Origin: Cupriavidus sp. D39
GTDB taxonomy: Bacteria > Pseudomonadota > Gammaproteobacteria > Burkholderiales > Burkholderiaceae
Direction: 5' to 3'
Assembly (NCBI RefSeq): GCF_026627925.1
Contig: NZ_JAPNLE010000009.1
Span: 4,898,001-4,962,000 of the forward strand
Length of the DNA: 64,000 nt
Position numbers and translations under genes: made by a program. Shown piece by piece: positions 56,062-64,000 of the stretch; within the stretch, counting starts at the first letter, position 1, and each line of letters begins with the position of its first letter. The notes below the pieces were generated by a model that was not told where the DNA came from, did not search any database, and was given only the letters and a program-made list of their open reading frames with translations.

Positions 56062-56796
56062 CTAGCTGGCCGGCCCGCGCAGGCCGCGAAAGCGCAGGTA
56101 CTGATGCAGCAGCACTTCCATGGTGGTGTGGCGCGTGCCGCTGTGCACCGGTGTGGGCGGTGAGTAATTCATCATGCGTACCACCCAGTCCAGCGGCTCG
56201 TCGCCCACGTCCAGCACGTTGATGCAACCGGCGGTTTGCATCAGGCTGCCGTAGAACACGCGGCGCCCGCAGGTAATGGCGTGAGAGAGGATGGCGCGGT
56301 TGGTGCCGCCATGCAGGACCAGCAGGGCGGTGTCCCAGTTCGGGTCGTCGCGCAGGCGGCGCAGCGCGGGCAGCACGCGGTCGAGGAATTCGCCCACGCT
56401 TTCGCCATCGAGGAAGCGCTTGTCTTCCGGCACTTCGCCTTCAAAGGCGCCGATAAACGCATCGCGCAGCTTGTCGTCACTGATGCCTTGCAGCTTGCCG
56501 CCGCGGATTTCCTGCAGCTCGGGCCAGGTTTCCATCGCGGCGTCGGCCATGCCGGGCAGTTCCGCCAGCACGCGCTCGGCGGTTTCCACCGTGCGCGGCA
56601 GGCCGCTGACGATGATGCGGTCAAAGCGGATGTTCTCGGCAGCAAAGGCGCGGCCAGCCGCGCTGGCCTGCTCGCGTCCGGTCTCGTTGAGCGGCACCAG
56701 TTCGGGCAGCGCCGGACGCCCGGTCTCGTCGAAGTAGGTCACCGCGCCATGGCGCATCAGGTAGACGCGGCGGCGGGGCGAGGGCGGCAGTTCCAT
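56062..56796 (-). CDS. Histidine phosphatase family protein
   Basis: The 244-residue protein belongs to the phosphoglycerate-mutase-like phosphatases. The RHG motif is in VYLMRHGAVTYFD with the catalytic His, SGLPRTVETAERVL carries the conserved Arg, and VLHGGTNRAILSHAI the second catalytic His. The start at 56796 follows a GGAG site; upstream codons in the same frame are not family-like. It lies 73 bases upstream of the APH-like gene on the same strand and may act in the same pathway. The substrate is unknown. Confidence 0.88.
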   Translation of the reverse strand: MELPPSPRRRVYLMRHGAVTYFDETGRPALPELVPLNETGREQASAAGRAFAAENIRFDRIIVSGLPRTVETAERVLAELPGMADAAMETWPELQEIRGGKLQGISDDKLRDAFIGAFEGEVPEDKRFLDGESVGEFLDRVLPALRRLRDDPNWDTALLVLHGGTNRAILSHAITCGRRVFYGSLMQTAGCINVLDVGDEPLDWVVRMMNYSPPTPVHSGTRHTTMEVLLHQYLRFRGLRGPAS

Positions 56797-56902
56797 GCAA
56801 GTCTCCGGTGCTTGTGCTTTTGTGCCCGTCTGCGCGGGCATCGTTGGCGTGGCGTGGCATTGCGAGGCCGGGTGCGCGCATGGGCGAACCCGGCGCAAAG
56901 GC

Positions 56903-57682
56903 TCAGCGGTAGTTCGGCTTGCGTTTTTCCAGGAAGGCGCTGATGCCTTCGCCGCCGTCCTTGTGATGCAGCGCGGCCACGAAGCTGTCGCGCTCTTGCG
57001 CCAGGTGCTCGGTCAGGCTGGCGGTGGCGGCGTGGTTGATCAGGCCTTTGATGCGGCCCATGGCATGCGGCGAGCGCGCGGCCAGCGATTCGCCCAGGCG
57101 CAGCGCTTCGGTAAGCGCCTGGCCGGGCGGCACCACGCGGTTCACCAGGCCGAAATGGGCCAGGCGCGCCGCATCCACGGGCTTGCCTTCCATCATCAGT
57201 TCGGAGGCGAGCTGGCGGGGCAGCGCGCGGGCCAGCTCGTACGAGCCGCCGCCGTCAGGCGTCAGGCCAACGTTGACGTAGGCCATCACGAACTTGGCGT
57301 CGCTGGCGGCCAACACGAAGTCGCAGGCGAGCACCAGCGAGAAGCCGGCGCCAGCAGCAGGGCCTTCCACGGCCGCGATGATCGGCTTGGGGAAGGCGTG
57401 CAGCGTTTCAATCCAGTGGTTCAGGACTTCGATGCTCTCGGCCTGCACCTCGCGCGGCTTGGCGCGGTTGCCGAGCAGGCGGTTGAGGTTGCCGCCGGCG
57501 CAGAACACGCCGTTGGCGCCGGTGATCACCACCGCGCGGATTTCGTCGTCGCGCGAGGCCAGCTCAAGCGCTTCCTGCGAGGCCGCGTAGATGTCCGGAT
57601 GCAGCGCGTTGCGTGCTTCGGGGTTCGAGATGGTCAGCACCAGGGTGGTGTCGACGCGTTCGGTGAGCAGCTGTGCGGTCAT
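56903..57682 (-). CDS. Enoyl-CoA hydratase/isomerase family protein
   Basis: The 259-residue crotonase-fold protein likely hydrates or isomerises an enoyl-CoA. The oxyanion hole motifs are VFCAGGNLNRLL and EGPAAGAGFSLVLACD, and NVGLTPDGGGSYELAR matches the family; an Asp replaces the usual Glu at the second catalytic position, as in several PaaG-like isomerases. The ATG at 57682 was chosen over an upstream in-frame codon. It stands between the phosphatase and hydroxyacyl-CoA dehydrogenase genes on the same strand. Confidence 0.92.
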   Translation of the reverse strand: MTAQLLTERVDTTLVLTISNPEARNALHPDIYAASQEALELASRDDEIRAVVITGANGVFCAGGNLNRLLGNRAKPREVQAESIEVLNHWIETLHAFPKPIIAAVEGPAAGAGFSLVLACDFVLAASDAKFVMAYVNVGLTPDGGGSYELARALPRQLASELMMEGKPVDAARLAHFGLVNRVVPPGQALTEALRLGESLAARSPHAMGRIKGLINHAATASLTEHLAQERDSFVAALHHKDGGEGISAFLEKRKPNYR

Positions 57683-57733
57683 GGTGGCCTGTACGGATGA
57701 GCGAATGCAACGATGCAAATGCGGTGTCGGATA

Positions 57734-57770
57734 CAAAACGACCGCAGGCCCAAAACAAGCCTGCGGTCGT
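57734..57770 (-). terminator. Rho-independent terminator after the 3-hydroxyacyl-CoA dehydrogenase
   Basis: ACGACCGCAGGC (57738-57749) pairs with GCCTGCGGTCGT (57759-57770), a perfect 12-base stem with a nine-base loop. On the leftward strand it is followed by four Ts. It separates the dehydrogenase from the hydratase gene. Confidence 0.8.
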
Positions 57771-57775
57771 GGTTC

Positions 57776-59299
57776 TTACTGCTCTTCGGCCAGCAGCGAC
57801 AGGCCTAGGCCGGCGCGGCGCCACAGCCACGGGCTGGGGCGGTAGCGCATGTCGCCGGTCAGGCGCTCCAGGTTGCGCAGCACGGTCAGCACCAGGTGCG
57901 GGCCGATGACATCGCCCAGCGCCAGCGGGCCCTTGGGGTAGCCCAGGCCGAGGTTGACGGCGAGGTCGATGTCCACTGGCGTGGCAATGCGCTGCTGCGC
58001 GATGTCGCTGGCGATGTTCACGATGCAGCCGATGATGCGCTGGGCCACGAAGCCGGCCGAGTCGCGGATCACGGTCACGGGGACGCCGTCGCTGCCGAAC
58101 AGGCCGTGCGCGGCCTCGCGCATGGCGGCAGACGTGGCCGGCGTGGTCATCAGCGTGCGGCGCTTGGTGGCTTCGAACGGCAGCAGCGTGTCGATGGCGA
58201 CCACGCGGGTGGGGTCCAGGCCCTCATGCAGGGCACAGGTGGTGGCGTCCAGGCCCAGCGGCGTCACCACGATCAGGGCGTCGTCCGAGGGCCGGTTGCC
58301 GGCTTCGGGCGTGATGCCCAGCGAGAGCAGCAGCTTGACGGCCATGCCATGGCCGCGTTCGTCGTTCAGGCTGACCCAGACGCTGGCCGGGCGCGCGCTG
58401 GGCACGGCGGCGGTGGCGGGCAGCTGCTTCTGGCCGTCCACGTAGCGGTAGAAACCGGCGCCGGCCTTGCGGCCGATCAGCCCGCCCACCGAGCGGATCG
58501 CGGTGATGGGCGACGGACGGTAGCGCGGTTCCTGGTAGAACTGGTTGTAGATGGATTCCATCACCGGGTGCGAGACGTCCAGCCCGGTCAGGTCCATCAG
58601 CTCGAAGGGGCCCATGCGGAAACCCGCCTGCTCGCGCATGATGGCGTCGATGTCGGCAAACCCGGCCACGCCTTCCTGCGCGACCTTCAGGCCTTCGATG
58701 TTCATGCCGCGGCCGGCATGGTTGACGATGAAACCGGGCATGTCCTTGCAGCGCACCGGGGTATGGCCCAGGCGGCGCGACAGCGCCATCAGCGCGTCTC
58801 CCACGGCGGGGTCGCCGGACAGGCCGTCGATCACCTCGACCACCTTCATCAGCGGCACCGGGTTGAAGAAGTGATAGCCGGCGATGCGGCCCGGCTGCTT
58901 TGCGCCGACCGCGATCGCGGTGATCGACAGCGACGACGTGTTGGAGGCGATCACGGCATCCGGACGCAGGATGGCTTCGAGCTTGGCCACCAGGTCACGC
59001 TTGACTTCCAGCTTCTCGACGATGGCTTCGAGCACCATGTCGCAGCCGGCCAGGTCTTCCAGCGCATTGCAGGGCAGCACGCGGGCCAGCGCGGCGGCGC
59101 TGTCCTCGGCGCTCATCTTGCCCTTCTCGGCCAGCTTGGCGAAGGTATCCTGCAGGTATTGCCGGGCAGCCGCCACGGCTTGCGGGTTGGTGTCGTACAG
59201 GCTGACGGTCAGCCCGGCCTGCGCGGCGATCTGGGCAATGCCCCGGCCCATGGCACCGGTGCCGACGATGCCCAGCGAGTCAATGGTGAAAGTGCTCAT
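57776..59299 (-). CDS. 3-hydroxyacyl-CoA dehydrogenase
   Basis: This 507-residue NAD-dependent enzyme oxidises 3-hydroxyacyl-CoA to 3-ketoacyl-CoA. The Rossmann motif GIVGTGAMGRGIAQIAAQAG starts the N-terminal domain, with EAIVEKLEVKRDL, ASNTSSLSI and GYHFFNPVPLMKVVEVI around the catalytic His. The C-terminal dimerisation domain is present twice, as in the PaaH/PaaC type of about 500 residues (GFIVNHAGRGMN and GFVAQRIIGCIV). With the hydratase downstream it forms two steps of beta-oxidation or phenylacetate breakdown. Confidence 0.94.
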   Translation of the reverse strand: MSTFTIDSLGIVGTGAMGRGIAQIAAQAGLTVSLYDTNPQAVAAARQYLQDTFAKLAEKGKMSAEDSAAALARVLPCNALEDLAGCDMVLEAIVEKLEVKRDLVAKLEAILRPDAVIASNTSSLSITAIAVGAKQPGRIAGYHFFNPVPLMKVVEVIDGLSGDPAVGDALMALSRRLGHTPVRCKDMPGFIVNHAGRGMNIEGLKVAQEGVAGFADIDAIMREQAGFRMGPFELMDLTGLDVSHPVMESIYNQFYQEPRYRPSPITAIRSVGGLIGRKAGAGFYRYVDGQKQLPATAAVPSARPASVWVSLNDERGHGMAVKLLLSLGITPEAGNRPSDDALIVVTPLGLDATTCALHEGLDPTRVVAIDTLLPFEATKRRTLMTTPATSAAMREAAHGLFGSDGVPVTVIRDSAGFVAQRIIGCIVNIASDIAQQRIATPVDIDLAVNLGLGYPKGPLALGDVIGPHLVLTVLRNLERLTGDMRYRPSPWLWRRAGLGLSLLAEEQ

Positions 59300-59322
59300 A
59301 GTGCGTCCAGAGAAGTGTGGTT

Positions 59323-59345
59323 AAATTAGCACGATCGTACGTTTT
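59323..59345. promoter_or_regulatory. Dyad around ACGATCGT, possible TetR-type operator
   Basis: ACGATCGT at 59331-59338 is a perfect palindrome with partial symmetry outward (AAATTAGC...ACGTTTT). It lies 32 bases upstream of the leftward dehydrogenase start. Palindromes with such cores are used by TetR-family regulators of acyl-CoA genes, but no regulator gene is adjacent. Confidence 0.35.
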
Positions 59346-59532
59346 CTGCATCATCCGCGACAGTGGGGCGATGCAGGCGGCGTGCGCTGATCGGCCAACG
59401 CGGACCGCCAGAGTCTGTCATGGCACACAATGCCTGCTTGTCAATGTGCGGGCAGGGCACCTTAGCCCCTGATTCCATCGCGATCCACCTGGTGGATTGC
59501 CAATCACGCAATAACGAGGAGAGAGAGACGAC

Positions 59533-60174
59533 ATGCTGAAGCTCTGTGGTTTTGCCGCCAGCAACTACTACAACAAGGTCAAGCTGGCCTTGCTGGAAAA
59601 GAACCTGCCGTTCGAGGAGGAACTGGCCTGGATCGGCAAGACCGATCTCGAAGCCTCGCCCCTGGGCAAGGTGCCCTACATGATCACCGATCACGGCCCG
59701 CTATGCGAGTCCGAAGTACTGGACGCGTACATCGAATCGACCTACCCGCAAGCGCCGCTGCTGCCGGCCAGCCCCTACGAGGCTGCCAAGGTGCGCGAAC
59801 TGGTGACATTCCTGGAGCTGTACCTGGAGCTGACCGCGCGCGAGCTTTACCCCGAAGCGTTCTTCGGCGGCAAGGTCAGCGACGGCGTCAAGGAACGCCA
59901 GAAGAAGCTGCTGGAGCGCTATATCCCCGCCTTCGGCAAGCTGGCGAAGTTCTCGCCCTACCTGGCCGGCGACACCTTCACGCTAGCGGACTGCGCCGCC
60001 GTAGTGCACTTCCCGCTGATCTCGTCGTGCACCAAGATCATCTACGGTACGGACATGCTGGCTGACTTGCCAGTCAAGGAGTACCTGAAGCGGATGGGTG
60101 AGCGGCCCACCGTGCAGAAGATGAACGCGGATCGCAAGGTGAATACCGAGCTGATGCTGAGCGGCAGCAAGTAA
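59533..60174 (+). CDS. Glutathione S-transferase family protein
   Basis: The 213-residue protein has a GST fold: N-terminal thioredoxin-like domain MLKLCGFAASNYYNKVKLAL, the cis-Pro loop LGKVPYMITDHG followed by CESEVLDAYIES, and the helical C-terminal domain with GDTFTLADCAAVVHF. It probably conjugates or reduces small electrophiles in the cytosol, substrate unknown. GAGGAGAGAGA precedes the ATG. It diverges from the 3-hydroxyacyl-CoA dehydrogenase and ends at a strong terminator. Confidence 0.92.
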   Translation: MLKLCGFAASNYYNKVKLALLEKNLPFEEELAWIGKTDLEASPLGKVPYMITDHGPLCESEVLDAYIESTYPQAPLLPASPYEAAKVRELVTFLELYLELTARELYPEAFFGGKVSDGVKERQKKLLERYIPAFGKLAKFSPYLAGDTFTLADCAAVVHFPLISSCTKIIYGTDMLADLPVKEYLKRMGERPTVQKMNADRKVNTELMLSGSK

Positions 60175-60190
60175 GCCAGGGATTGCACCA

Positions 60191-60223
60191 GGCAAAACGC
60201 CCGCGATCCGCGGGCGTTTTGCC
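60191..60223 (+). terminator. Rho-independent terminator after the GST gene
   Basis: AAAACGCCCGCG (60194-60205) and CGCGGGCGTTTT (60209-60220) form a perfect 12-base stem with a three-base loop, ending in four Ts. It may work in both directions. Confidence 0.9.
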
Positions 60224-60264
60224 TTGATGGGTTAGCGGGGTTTGGGTGGTAGTGGCTCCGTTCA

Positions 60265-60309
60265 GCGCCCGCCCTCTCCCCAACCCCTCTCCCGCAAGCG
60301 GGAGAGGGG
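60265..60309 (-). repeat. GC-rich palindromic repeat, copy G
   Basis: Same family and orientation as copy D (GCGCCCGCCCTCTCC...GCGGGAGAGGGG). It lies between the GST and aminotransferase genes. Confidence 0.85.
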
Positions 60310-60362
60310 AGCTAAGCCTGCGAGAGAGTGAGGCTGCGCGCTTGCGGATCGCTCGGTTTGCT

Positions 60363-60407
60363 CCCTCTCCCACGCAGTGGGAGAGCAACCGGGGAGAGGG
60401 CGGGCGC
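60363..60407 (+). repeat. GC-rich palindromic repeat, copy H
   Basis: Forward copy (CCCTCTCCCACGCAGTGGGAG...GGGCGGGCGC; only the ends are quoted) that faces away from copy G, 53 bases apart. The pair repeats the arrangement D-F around the 84-bp array, but with no gene or array in between. Confidence 0.8.
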
Positions 60408-60461
60408 TCGCAGGACCGATATGGCTCAAATAACCAGCGCCGAACCCAGGCCCCGAGGCGC

Positions 60462-61649
60462 TTACAGCGCTTTCAACCGCTCCAGCGCCAGCGCCAGCGT
60501 CTCTTCCCTCTTGGCAAAGCAAAAGCGCACCACGCCCGACTCGCGCGGCTGCGAGTAGAAGGCCGAGACGGGAATCGCGGCCACGCCGATCTCGCGCGTC
60601 AGCCACATCGAGAAATCCGCCTCGCTCATGTCCGAGATGGCGGAGTAGTCCACGCACTGGAAGTAGGTGCCGTCCGACGGCAGCAGCTTGAAGCGCGTGG
60701 TGGCCAGCCCGCTGCGGAAGAAGTCGCGCTTGGCCTGGTAGAAGGCCGCCAGGTCCAGGTAGGGCGCCGGATCCGCCATGTAGTCGGCCAGCCCATGCTG
60801 CACGGGCGTGTTCACCGTGAACACATTGAACTGGTGCACCTTGCGGAATTCGGCCGAGAGCGCGGCCGGCGCGGCCACATAGCCCACCTTCCAGCCGGTC
60901 ACGTGATAGGTCTTGCCGAAGCTCGACACCACGAAGCTGCGGCGTGCCAGCTCAGGGTGACGCGACACCGACTGGTGCGGCTGGCCGTCGAACACCATGT
61001 GCTCGTACACCTCGTCGGACAGCAACAGGATGTCGGTGCCTGCCAGCAAGTCGGCCAGGCGGTCCATGTCGCCGGCGCGCCAGATGGTGCCGGTGGGGTT
61101 GTGCGGCGTGTTGATCAGCAGCATCCGCGTGCGCGGCGTGATGGCGGCGGCGAGCCGGTCGAAGGGGATGCGGAAGTGCGGCGCGTCCAGCGCCACCGAC
61201 ACCACCTTGCCGCCGGCCAGCTCGATCGCGGGGATGTAGCTGTCGTAGCAGGGTTCCAGCACGATCACTTCATCGCCCGGGTGCACGGCGCACAGGATGG
61301 TGGTCAGGATGCCTTGCGTCGCGCCGGCCGTGACCGTGATCTCGCTGTCCCAGTCGTAGGCATGGCCGTACAGCTTGCCGATCTTGTCGGCGATGGCCTG
61401 GCGCAGCTTGGGCACGCCCGCCATCGGCGGGTATTGGTTCAGGCCCGAGCGCATCGCATGCGTGACGGCATCGACGATCTTCGGGTCGCAGTCGAAATCC
61501 GGGAAGCCCTGGCCGAGGTTGACGGCATTGCGCTCGGCGGCCAGCGCCGACATCACGGTGAAGATGGTGGTGCCGACCTTGGGCAGGCGCGAAATCGGCG
61601 GCGTGAAGGGAGCAAGGGTGCCGGGCTGGGCGGAGAGGTTCGTGGGCAT
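60462..61649 (-). CDS. Pyridoxal-phosphate aminotransferase, methionine-preferring YbdL type
   Basis: This 395-residue fold type I enzyme transaminates methionine or aromatic amino acids with 2-oxo acids. The PLP lysine is in [28 protein letters not shown] and [15 protein letters not shown] carry conserved Asn and Asp/Tyr, and [12 protein letters not shown] the C-terminal Arg that binds the carboxylate. It starts with [20 protein letters not shown] and LGQGFPDFD, closest to YbdL (methionine aminotransferase). It is transcribed alone, convergent with the GST. Confidence 0.92.
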   Translation of the reverse strand: MPTNLSAQPGTLAPFTPPISRLPKVGTTIFTVMSALAAERNAVNLGQGFPDFDCDPKIVDAVTHAMRSGLNQYPPMAGVPKLRQAIADKIGKLYGHAYDWDSEITVTAGATQGILTTILCAVHPGDEVIVLEPCYDSYIPAIELAGGKVVSVALDAPHFRIPFDRLAAAITPRTRMLLINTPHNPTGTIWRAGDMDRLADLLAGTDILLLSDEVYEHMVFDGQPHQSVSRHPELARRSFVVSSFGKTYHVTGWKVGYVAAPAALSAEFRKVHQFNVFTVNTPVQHGLADYMADPAPYLDLAAFYQAKRDFFRSGLATTRFKLLPSDGTYFQCVDYSAISDMSEADFSMWLTREIGVAAIPVSAFYSQPRESGVVRFCFAKREETLALALERLKAL

Positions 61650-61703
61650 GGGAAGCTGCGTCAGGCTAGGCGGTCGGGATGGGCGGAAAACGATGCTGGC
61701 ATT

Positions 61704-62270
61704 CTAGCGGGGATCGGCCGGCGCCTGCGCCGTGGCCTCCTCACGCGCTGCCAGCCAGCTGGCGAAGGCCTGGGGCAGCATGATTTCCACGCCACTCTGG
61801 CGGCGCAGGCGGCCCTTGAGCTTGAGCACGGCCTTGTCCTTGGAGACCAGGCAGGCGGCCTGGGCAAAGTGCGCCAGCTCGATGAACTTCTGGTCGTCCG
61901 TGTCGCGGCAGCGCGGCAGGCGGGCGGCCAGCGTGTCGGCTTCGTCCGGGATGGCGATGGCGGTGGTCAATCGGTCGACCGTGGCCATGGCGGCAGGAAT
62001 ATCGACGCCAAAGTGGGCAAATTGCGGATAAGCGAGCACTCGGCGCAGCTCCTCGCGGCAATCGGCGCGGATCACCGCGGCAATGGCGCCGGCATCCAGC
62101 GCGGCCCGGATGGGCTCGACATGCGGATCCACAAAGACCAGCAGGTCGACCCAGATGTTGGAGTCGAGCACGACCCGCGGCGCCAGCAGGCCGGGAACGG
62201 GGCCGGGGCCGGGAATGGCCTGCGGTGGCGGCGGGGAATCGACGGGTACTGCGGTGGAGTCGGGGTGCAT
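61704..62270 (-). CDS. PIN-domain protein (putative toxin-like RNase)
   Basis: The 188-residue protein has a PIN fold of the COG1569 type: [14 protein letters not shown] with the first Asp, [14 protein letters not shown] with the Glu, [15 protein letters not shown] with the Asp cluster, and SKDKAVLKL. Such proteins are Mg-dependent RNases, many of them toxins. No antitoxin gene is visible beside it, so it may be an orphan or have another RNA role. It is divergent from yaaA with only 39 bases between starts and has a proline-rich N-terminal 30 residues. Confidence 0.85.
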   Translation of the reverse strand: MHPDSTAVPVDSPPPPQAIPGPGPVPGLLAPRVVLDSNIWVDLLVFVDPHVEPIRAALDAGAIAAVIRADCREELRRVLAYPQFAHFGVDIPAAMATVDRLTTAIAIPDEADTLAARLPRCRDTDDQKFIELAHFAQAACLVSKDKAVLKLKGRLRRQSGVEIMLPQAFASWLAAREEATAQAPADPR

Positions 62271-62309
62271 TCGTTACAATCTGGCCTTTGTGTTTGCCGC
62301 GATTTTGCC

Positions 62310-63095
62310 ATGCTCATCGTCCTGTCCCCTGCCAAGTCGCTCGACTACGAGACGCCCGCGCGTCTGAAGACCCATACGCTGCCCCGTTTTATCGACCGCT
62401 CGGCGGTGTTGATCGAGCGGTTGCGCAAGCTCGCGCCGCAGGATATCGGGGCGCTGATGGACATCTCGGATAAGCTCGCGGTACTCAATGCCACCCGCTA
62501 TGGCGACTGGTCGCCGGCGTTCACCGCGGCCAACAGCAAGCAGGCCGTGCTCGCCTTCAATGGCGATGTGTACGAGGGGTTCGACGCGTCCAGCCTGTCG
62601 GCCGACGAGCTTGGCTTCGCGCAAAAACATGTGCGCATCCTGTCCGGCCTGTACGGCGTGCTGCGCCCGCTCGACTGGATGCAGCCCTACCGGCTGGAGA
62701 TGGGCACGCGCCTGGACAACGTGGCGGGCAAGGATCTCTATGCGTTCTGGGGCGATGACGTCACGCAGTTGCTCAACGATGACTTCAAGGCACAGAAGGC
62801 AGAAGGCAGCCCGACCCTGGTCAACCTGGCCTCCGAGGAATATTTCAAGGTGGTGCGTCCCAAGGTGCTCGGCGCCAGGATTGTCACGCCGGTGTTCGAG
62901 GACTGGAAGGGCGGCCGCTACAAGATCATTTCGTTCCATGCCAAGCGGGCGCGCGGCTTCATGGCCCGCTACGCGGTGACGCATCGCATCACCGAGCCGG
63001 CCAAGCTCAAGCGCTTTGCCGAGCACGGCTACGCCTTTGACGCCGCGGCTTCCGACGATGCCCGCTGGGTCTTCCGCCGCCGCTTGGAAGACTGA
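62310..63095 (+). CDS. yaaA: Peroxide stress protein YaaA
   Basis: YaaA lowers intracellular free iron during hydrogen peroxide stress and binds DNA. The 261-residue product begins [19 protein letters not shown], has [44 protein letters not shown] and [15 protein letters not shown], all family signatures over the full length. The ATG at 62310 begins this N-terminus; the much longer open frame upstream runs antisense over other genes. It is monocistronic or joined to the peptidase gene 91 bases downstream. Confidence 0.95.
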   Translation: MLIVLSPAKSLDYETPARLKTHTLPRFIDRSAVLIERLRKLAPQDIGALMDISDKLAVLNATRYGDWSPAFTAANSKQAVLAFNGDVYEGFDASSLSADELGFAQKHVRILSGLYGVLRPLDWMQPYRLEMGTRLDNVAGKDLYAFWGDDVTQLLNDDFKAQKAEGSPTLVNLASEEYFKVVRPKVLGARIVTPVFEDWKGGRYKIISFHAKRARGFMARYAVTHRITEPAKLKRFAEHGYAFDAAASDDARWVFRRRLED

Positions 63096-63186
63096 CACAC
63101 GCTGCGGCTACGGCCTATCGCCCCCGAACCCAGCGCCAGGGATGGCCCACAGGCTTCCCGGCACGCACCCTCCGAGACGCAATACC

Positions 63187-64000
63187 ATGAGTTCAGCCCT
63201 GCATATTTCCGCCAGTTTCGACGCGGGCGCCATCGAAGTCGAATCGCTTGCGCAAGCTAGCGACATCCGCCTGCGCATCCGCGCCGACTCGCACGCCGAG
63301 TTCCGCCAGTGGTTCCATTTCCGCCTGCAGGGCGCGGGTGGCCAGTCTTGCCGCCTGCAGTTCCTCAATGCCGGCGACTGTACCTACCCCGACGGCTGGC
63401 GCGGCTACCAGGCCGTGGCCTCCTATGACCGCGCGCACTGGTTCCGCGTGCCGACCAGCTTCGATGGCAGCACCATGACGGTGGCCTTCACGCCCGAGCA
63501 CGACAGCGTCTGGCTGGCCTACTTCGAGCCGTACTCCGAAGACCGCCACCTGTCGCTGCTGGCCACCTGCCAGCGTTCGCCGCTGGCGCGGCTGTCGCAC
63601 CTGGGCAGCACGGTAGACGGACGCGACATGACCGCGATCACGGTCGGCACGCCCGGCGACGGCAAGAAGACCATCTGGATGATCGCGCGCCAGCATCCCG
63701 GCGAGACCATGGCGGAGTGGTTCTGCGAGGGCGTGCTGCAGCGCCTGACGGGCACCGGCATGTGGGCCGGCGACCCGGTGGCGCGCTGCCTGCTGGAGCG
63801 CGCCGTGTTCCATATCGTGCCGAACATGAATCCCGATGGCTCGGCGCGCGGCAACCTGCGCACCAATGCGGCCGGCGCCAACCTCAACCGCGAATGGATG
63901 GCCCCCAGCGAGCAGACCAGCCCGGAAGTGTATCACGTGCGCCGGGCCATCGAGGCCACCGGCTGCGACATGTTCTTCGACATCCATGGCGACGAGGGCC
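63187..64000 (+). CDS. M14-family zinc carboxypeptidase, N-terminal part
   Basis: The gene runs off the right edge, so only 271 residues are seen. From the ATG at 63187 the protein has an N-terminal beta-rich domain (SALHISASFDAGAIEVESLA, WFHFRLQGAGGQSC, TYPDGWRGYQAVAS) followed by an M14 catalytic domain. Zinc ligands His170 and Glu173 are in RQHPGETMAEWF, NMNPDGSARGNLRTN binds substrate, and His267 in FFDIHGDEG is the third ligand. This layout fits the cytosolic carboxypeptidase (AGBL/M14D-like) group found in proteobacteria. The substrate in bacteria is unknown. Confidence 0.92.
   Translation, partial: MSSALHISASFDAGAIEVESLAQASDIRLRIRADSHAEFRQWFHFRLQGAGGQSCRLQFLNAGDCTYPDGWRGYQAVASYDRAHWFRVPTSFDGSTMTVAFTPEHDSVWLAYFEPYSEDRHLSLLATCQRSPLARLSHLGSTVDGRDMTAITVGTPGDGKKTIWMIARQHPGETMAEWFCEGVLQRLTGTGMWAGDPVARCLLERAVFHIVPNMNPDGSARGNLRTNAAGANLNREWMAPSEQTSPEVYHVRRAIEATGCDMFFDIHGDEG

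Noticed and set aside
60246..63095. A 949-residue frame ending in YaaA
   Set aside because: Upstream codons run antisense through the aminotransferase and PIN genes. YaaA begins at 62310 with its conserved N-terminus.

Overview
The window is high-GC chromosomal DNA from a beta-proteobacterium of the Burkholderiaceae, most likely Cupriavidus. The order pnp - quinone oxidoreductase - tpiA - secG - tRNA-Leu - nuoA-N - DUF2818 - NUDIX - DUF1178, and the urtABCDE-ureDA(J)BCEFG block, point to this group. The assignment rests on gene order and protein resemblance, because no database search was possible.

Layout. 1-3300: end of pnp with a strong terminator, a quinone oxidoreductase, tpiA (frameshifted) and secG. 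3320-19090: a probable promoter, tRNA-Leu(GAG), then all 14 respiratory complex I genes nuoA-nuoN and a small DUF2818 membrane protein. 19140-20961: an ADP-sugar NUDIX hydrolase, a 570-bp gene-free element with inverted-repeat ends, and a DUF1178 gene. 21057-24583: paired acyl-CoA dehydrogenases and two MaoC-type hydratases, a beta-oxidation-like set. 24678-29060: a membrane protein, then a leftward MFS / hydrolase / flavin monooxygenase cluster. 29208-42488: a nitrogen-scavenging block with a sigma-54 promoter and two NtrC-like sites, the five-gene urea ABC transporter urtABCDE, and urease ureD-A-J-B-C-E-F-G. Between ureE and ureF lies about 1 kb of foreign-looking DNA: a DUF559 nuclease gene boxed by inverted repeats and a 4 x 84-bp tandem array. 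42508-49491: methyltransferase, threonine dehydratase-like enzyme, XRE regulator, an unrecognised protein, GST, acyl-CoA dehydrogenase and LysR. 49520-53515: a leftward set of VWA lipoprotein, ECF-type sigma factor and proline-rich membrane protein (probable anti-sigma). 53645-59299: Bug-type binding protein, APH-like kinase, phosphoglycerate-mutase-like phosphatase, enoyl-CoA hydratase and 3-hydroxyacyl-CoA dehydrogenase, again fatty or aromatic acid CoA catabolism. 59533-64000: GST, aminotransferase, PIN protein, yaaA and the start of an M14 carboxypeptidase.

Four genes (tpiA, a MaoC gene, ureG and the anti-sigma candidate) each carry what looks like a one-base loss in a run of identical bases. 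Two encode enzymes or maturation factors normally needed by neighbouring intact genes, so sequencing or assembly error is the simplest explanation.

The most interesting non-coding structure is a family of about 45-bp GC-rich palindromic repeats at seven places. Two copies in inverted orientation bound the DUF559 gene, and degenerate copies sit inside the 84-bp tandem array. The best-supported regulatory inference is nitrogen control of the urea operon: two GCAC-N7-GTGC dyads lie upstream of a well-spaced -24/-12 promoter.
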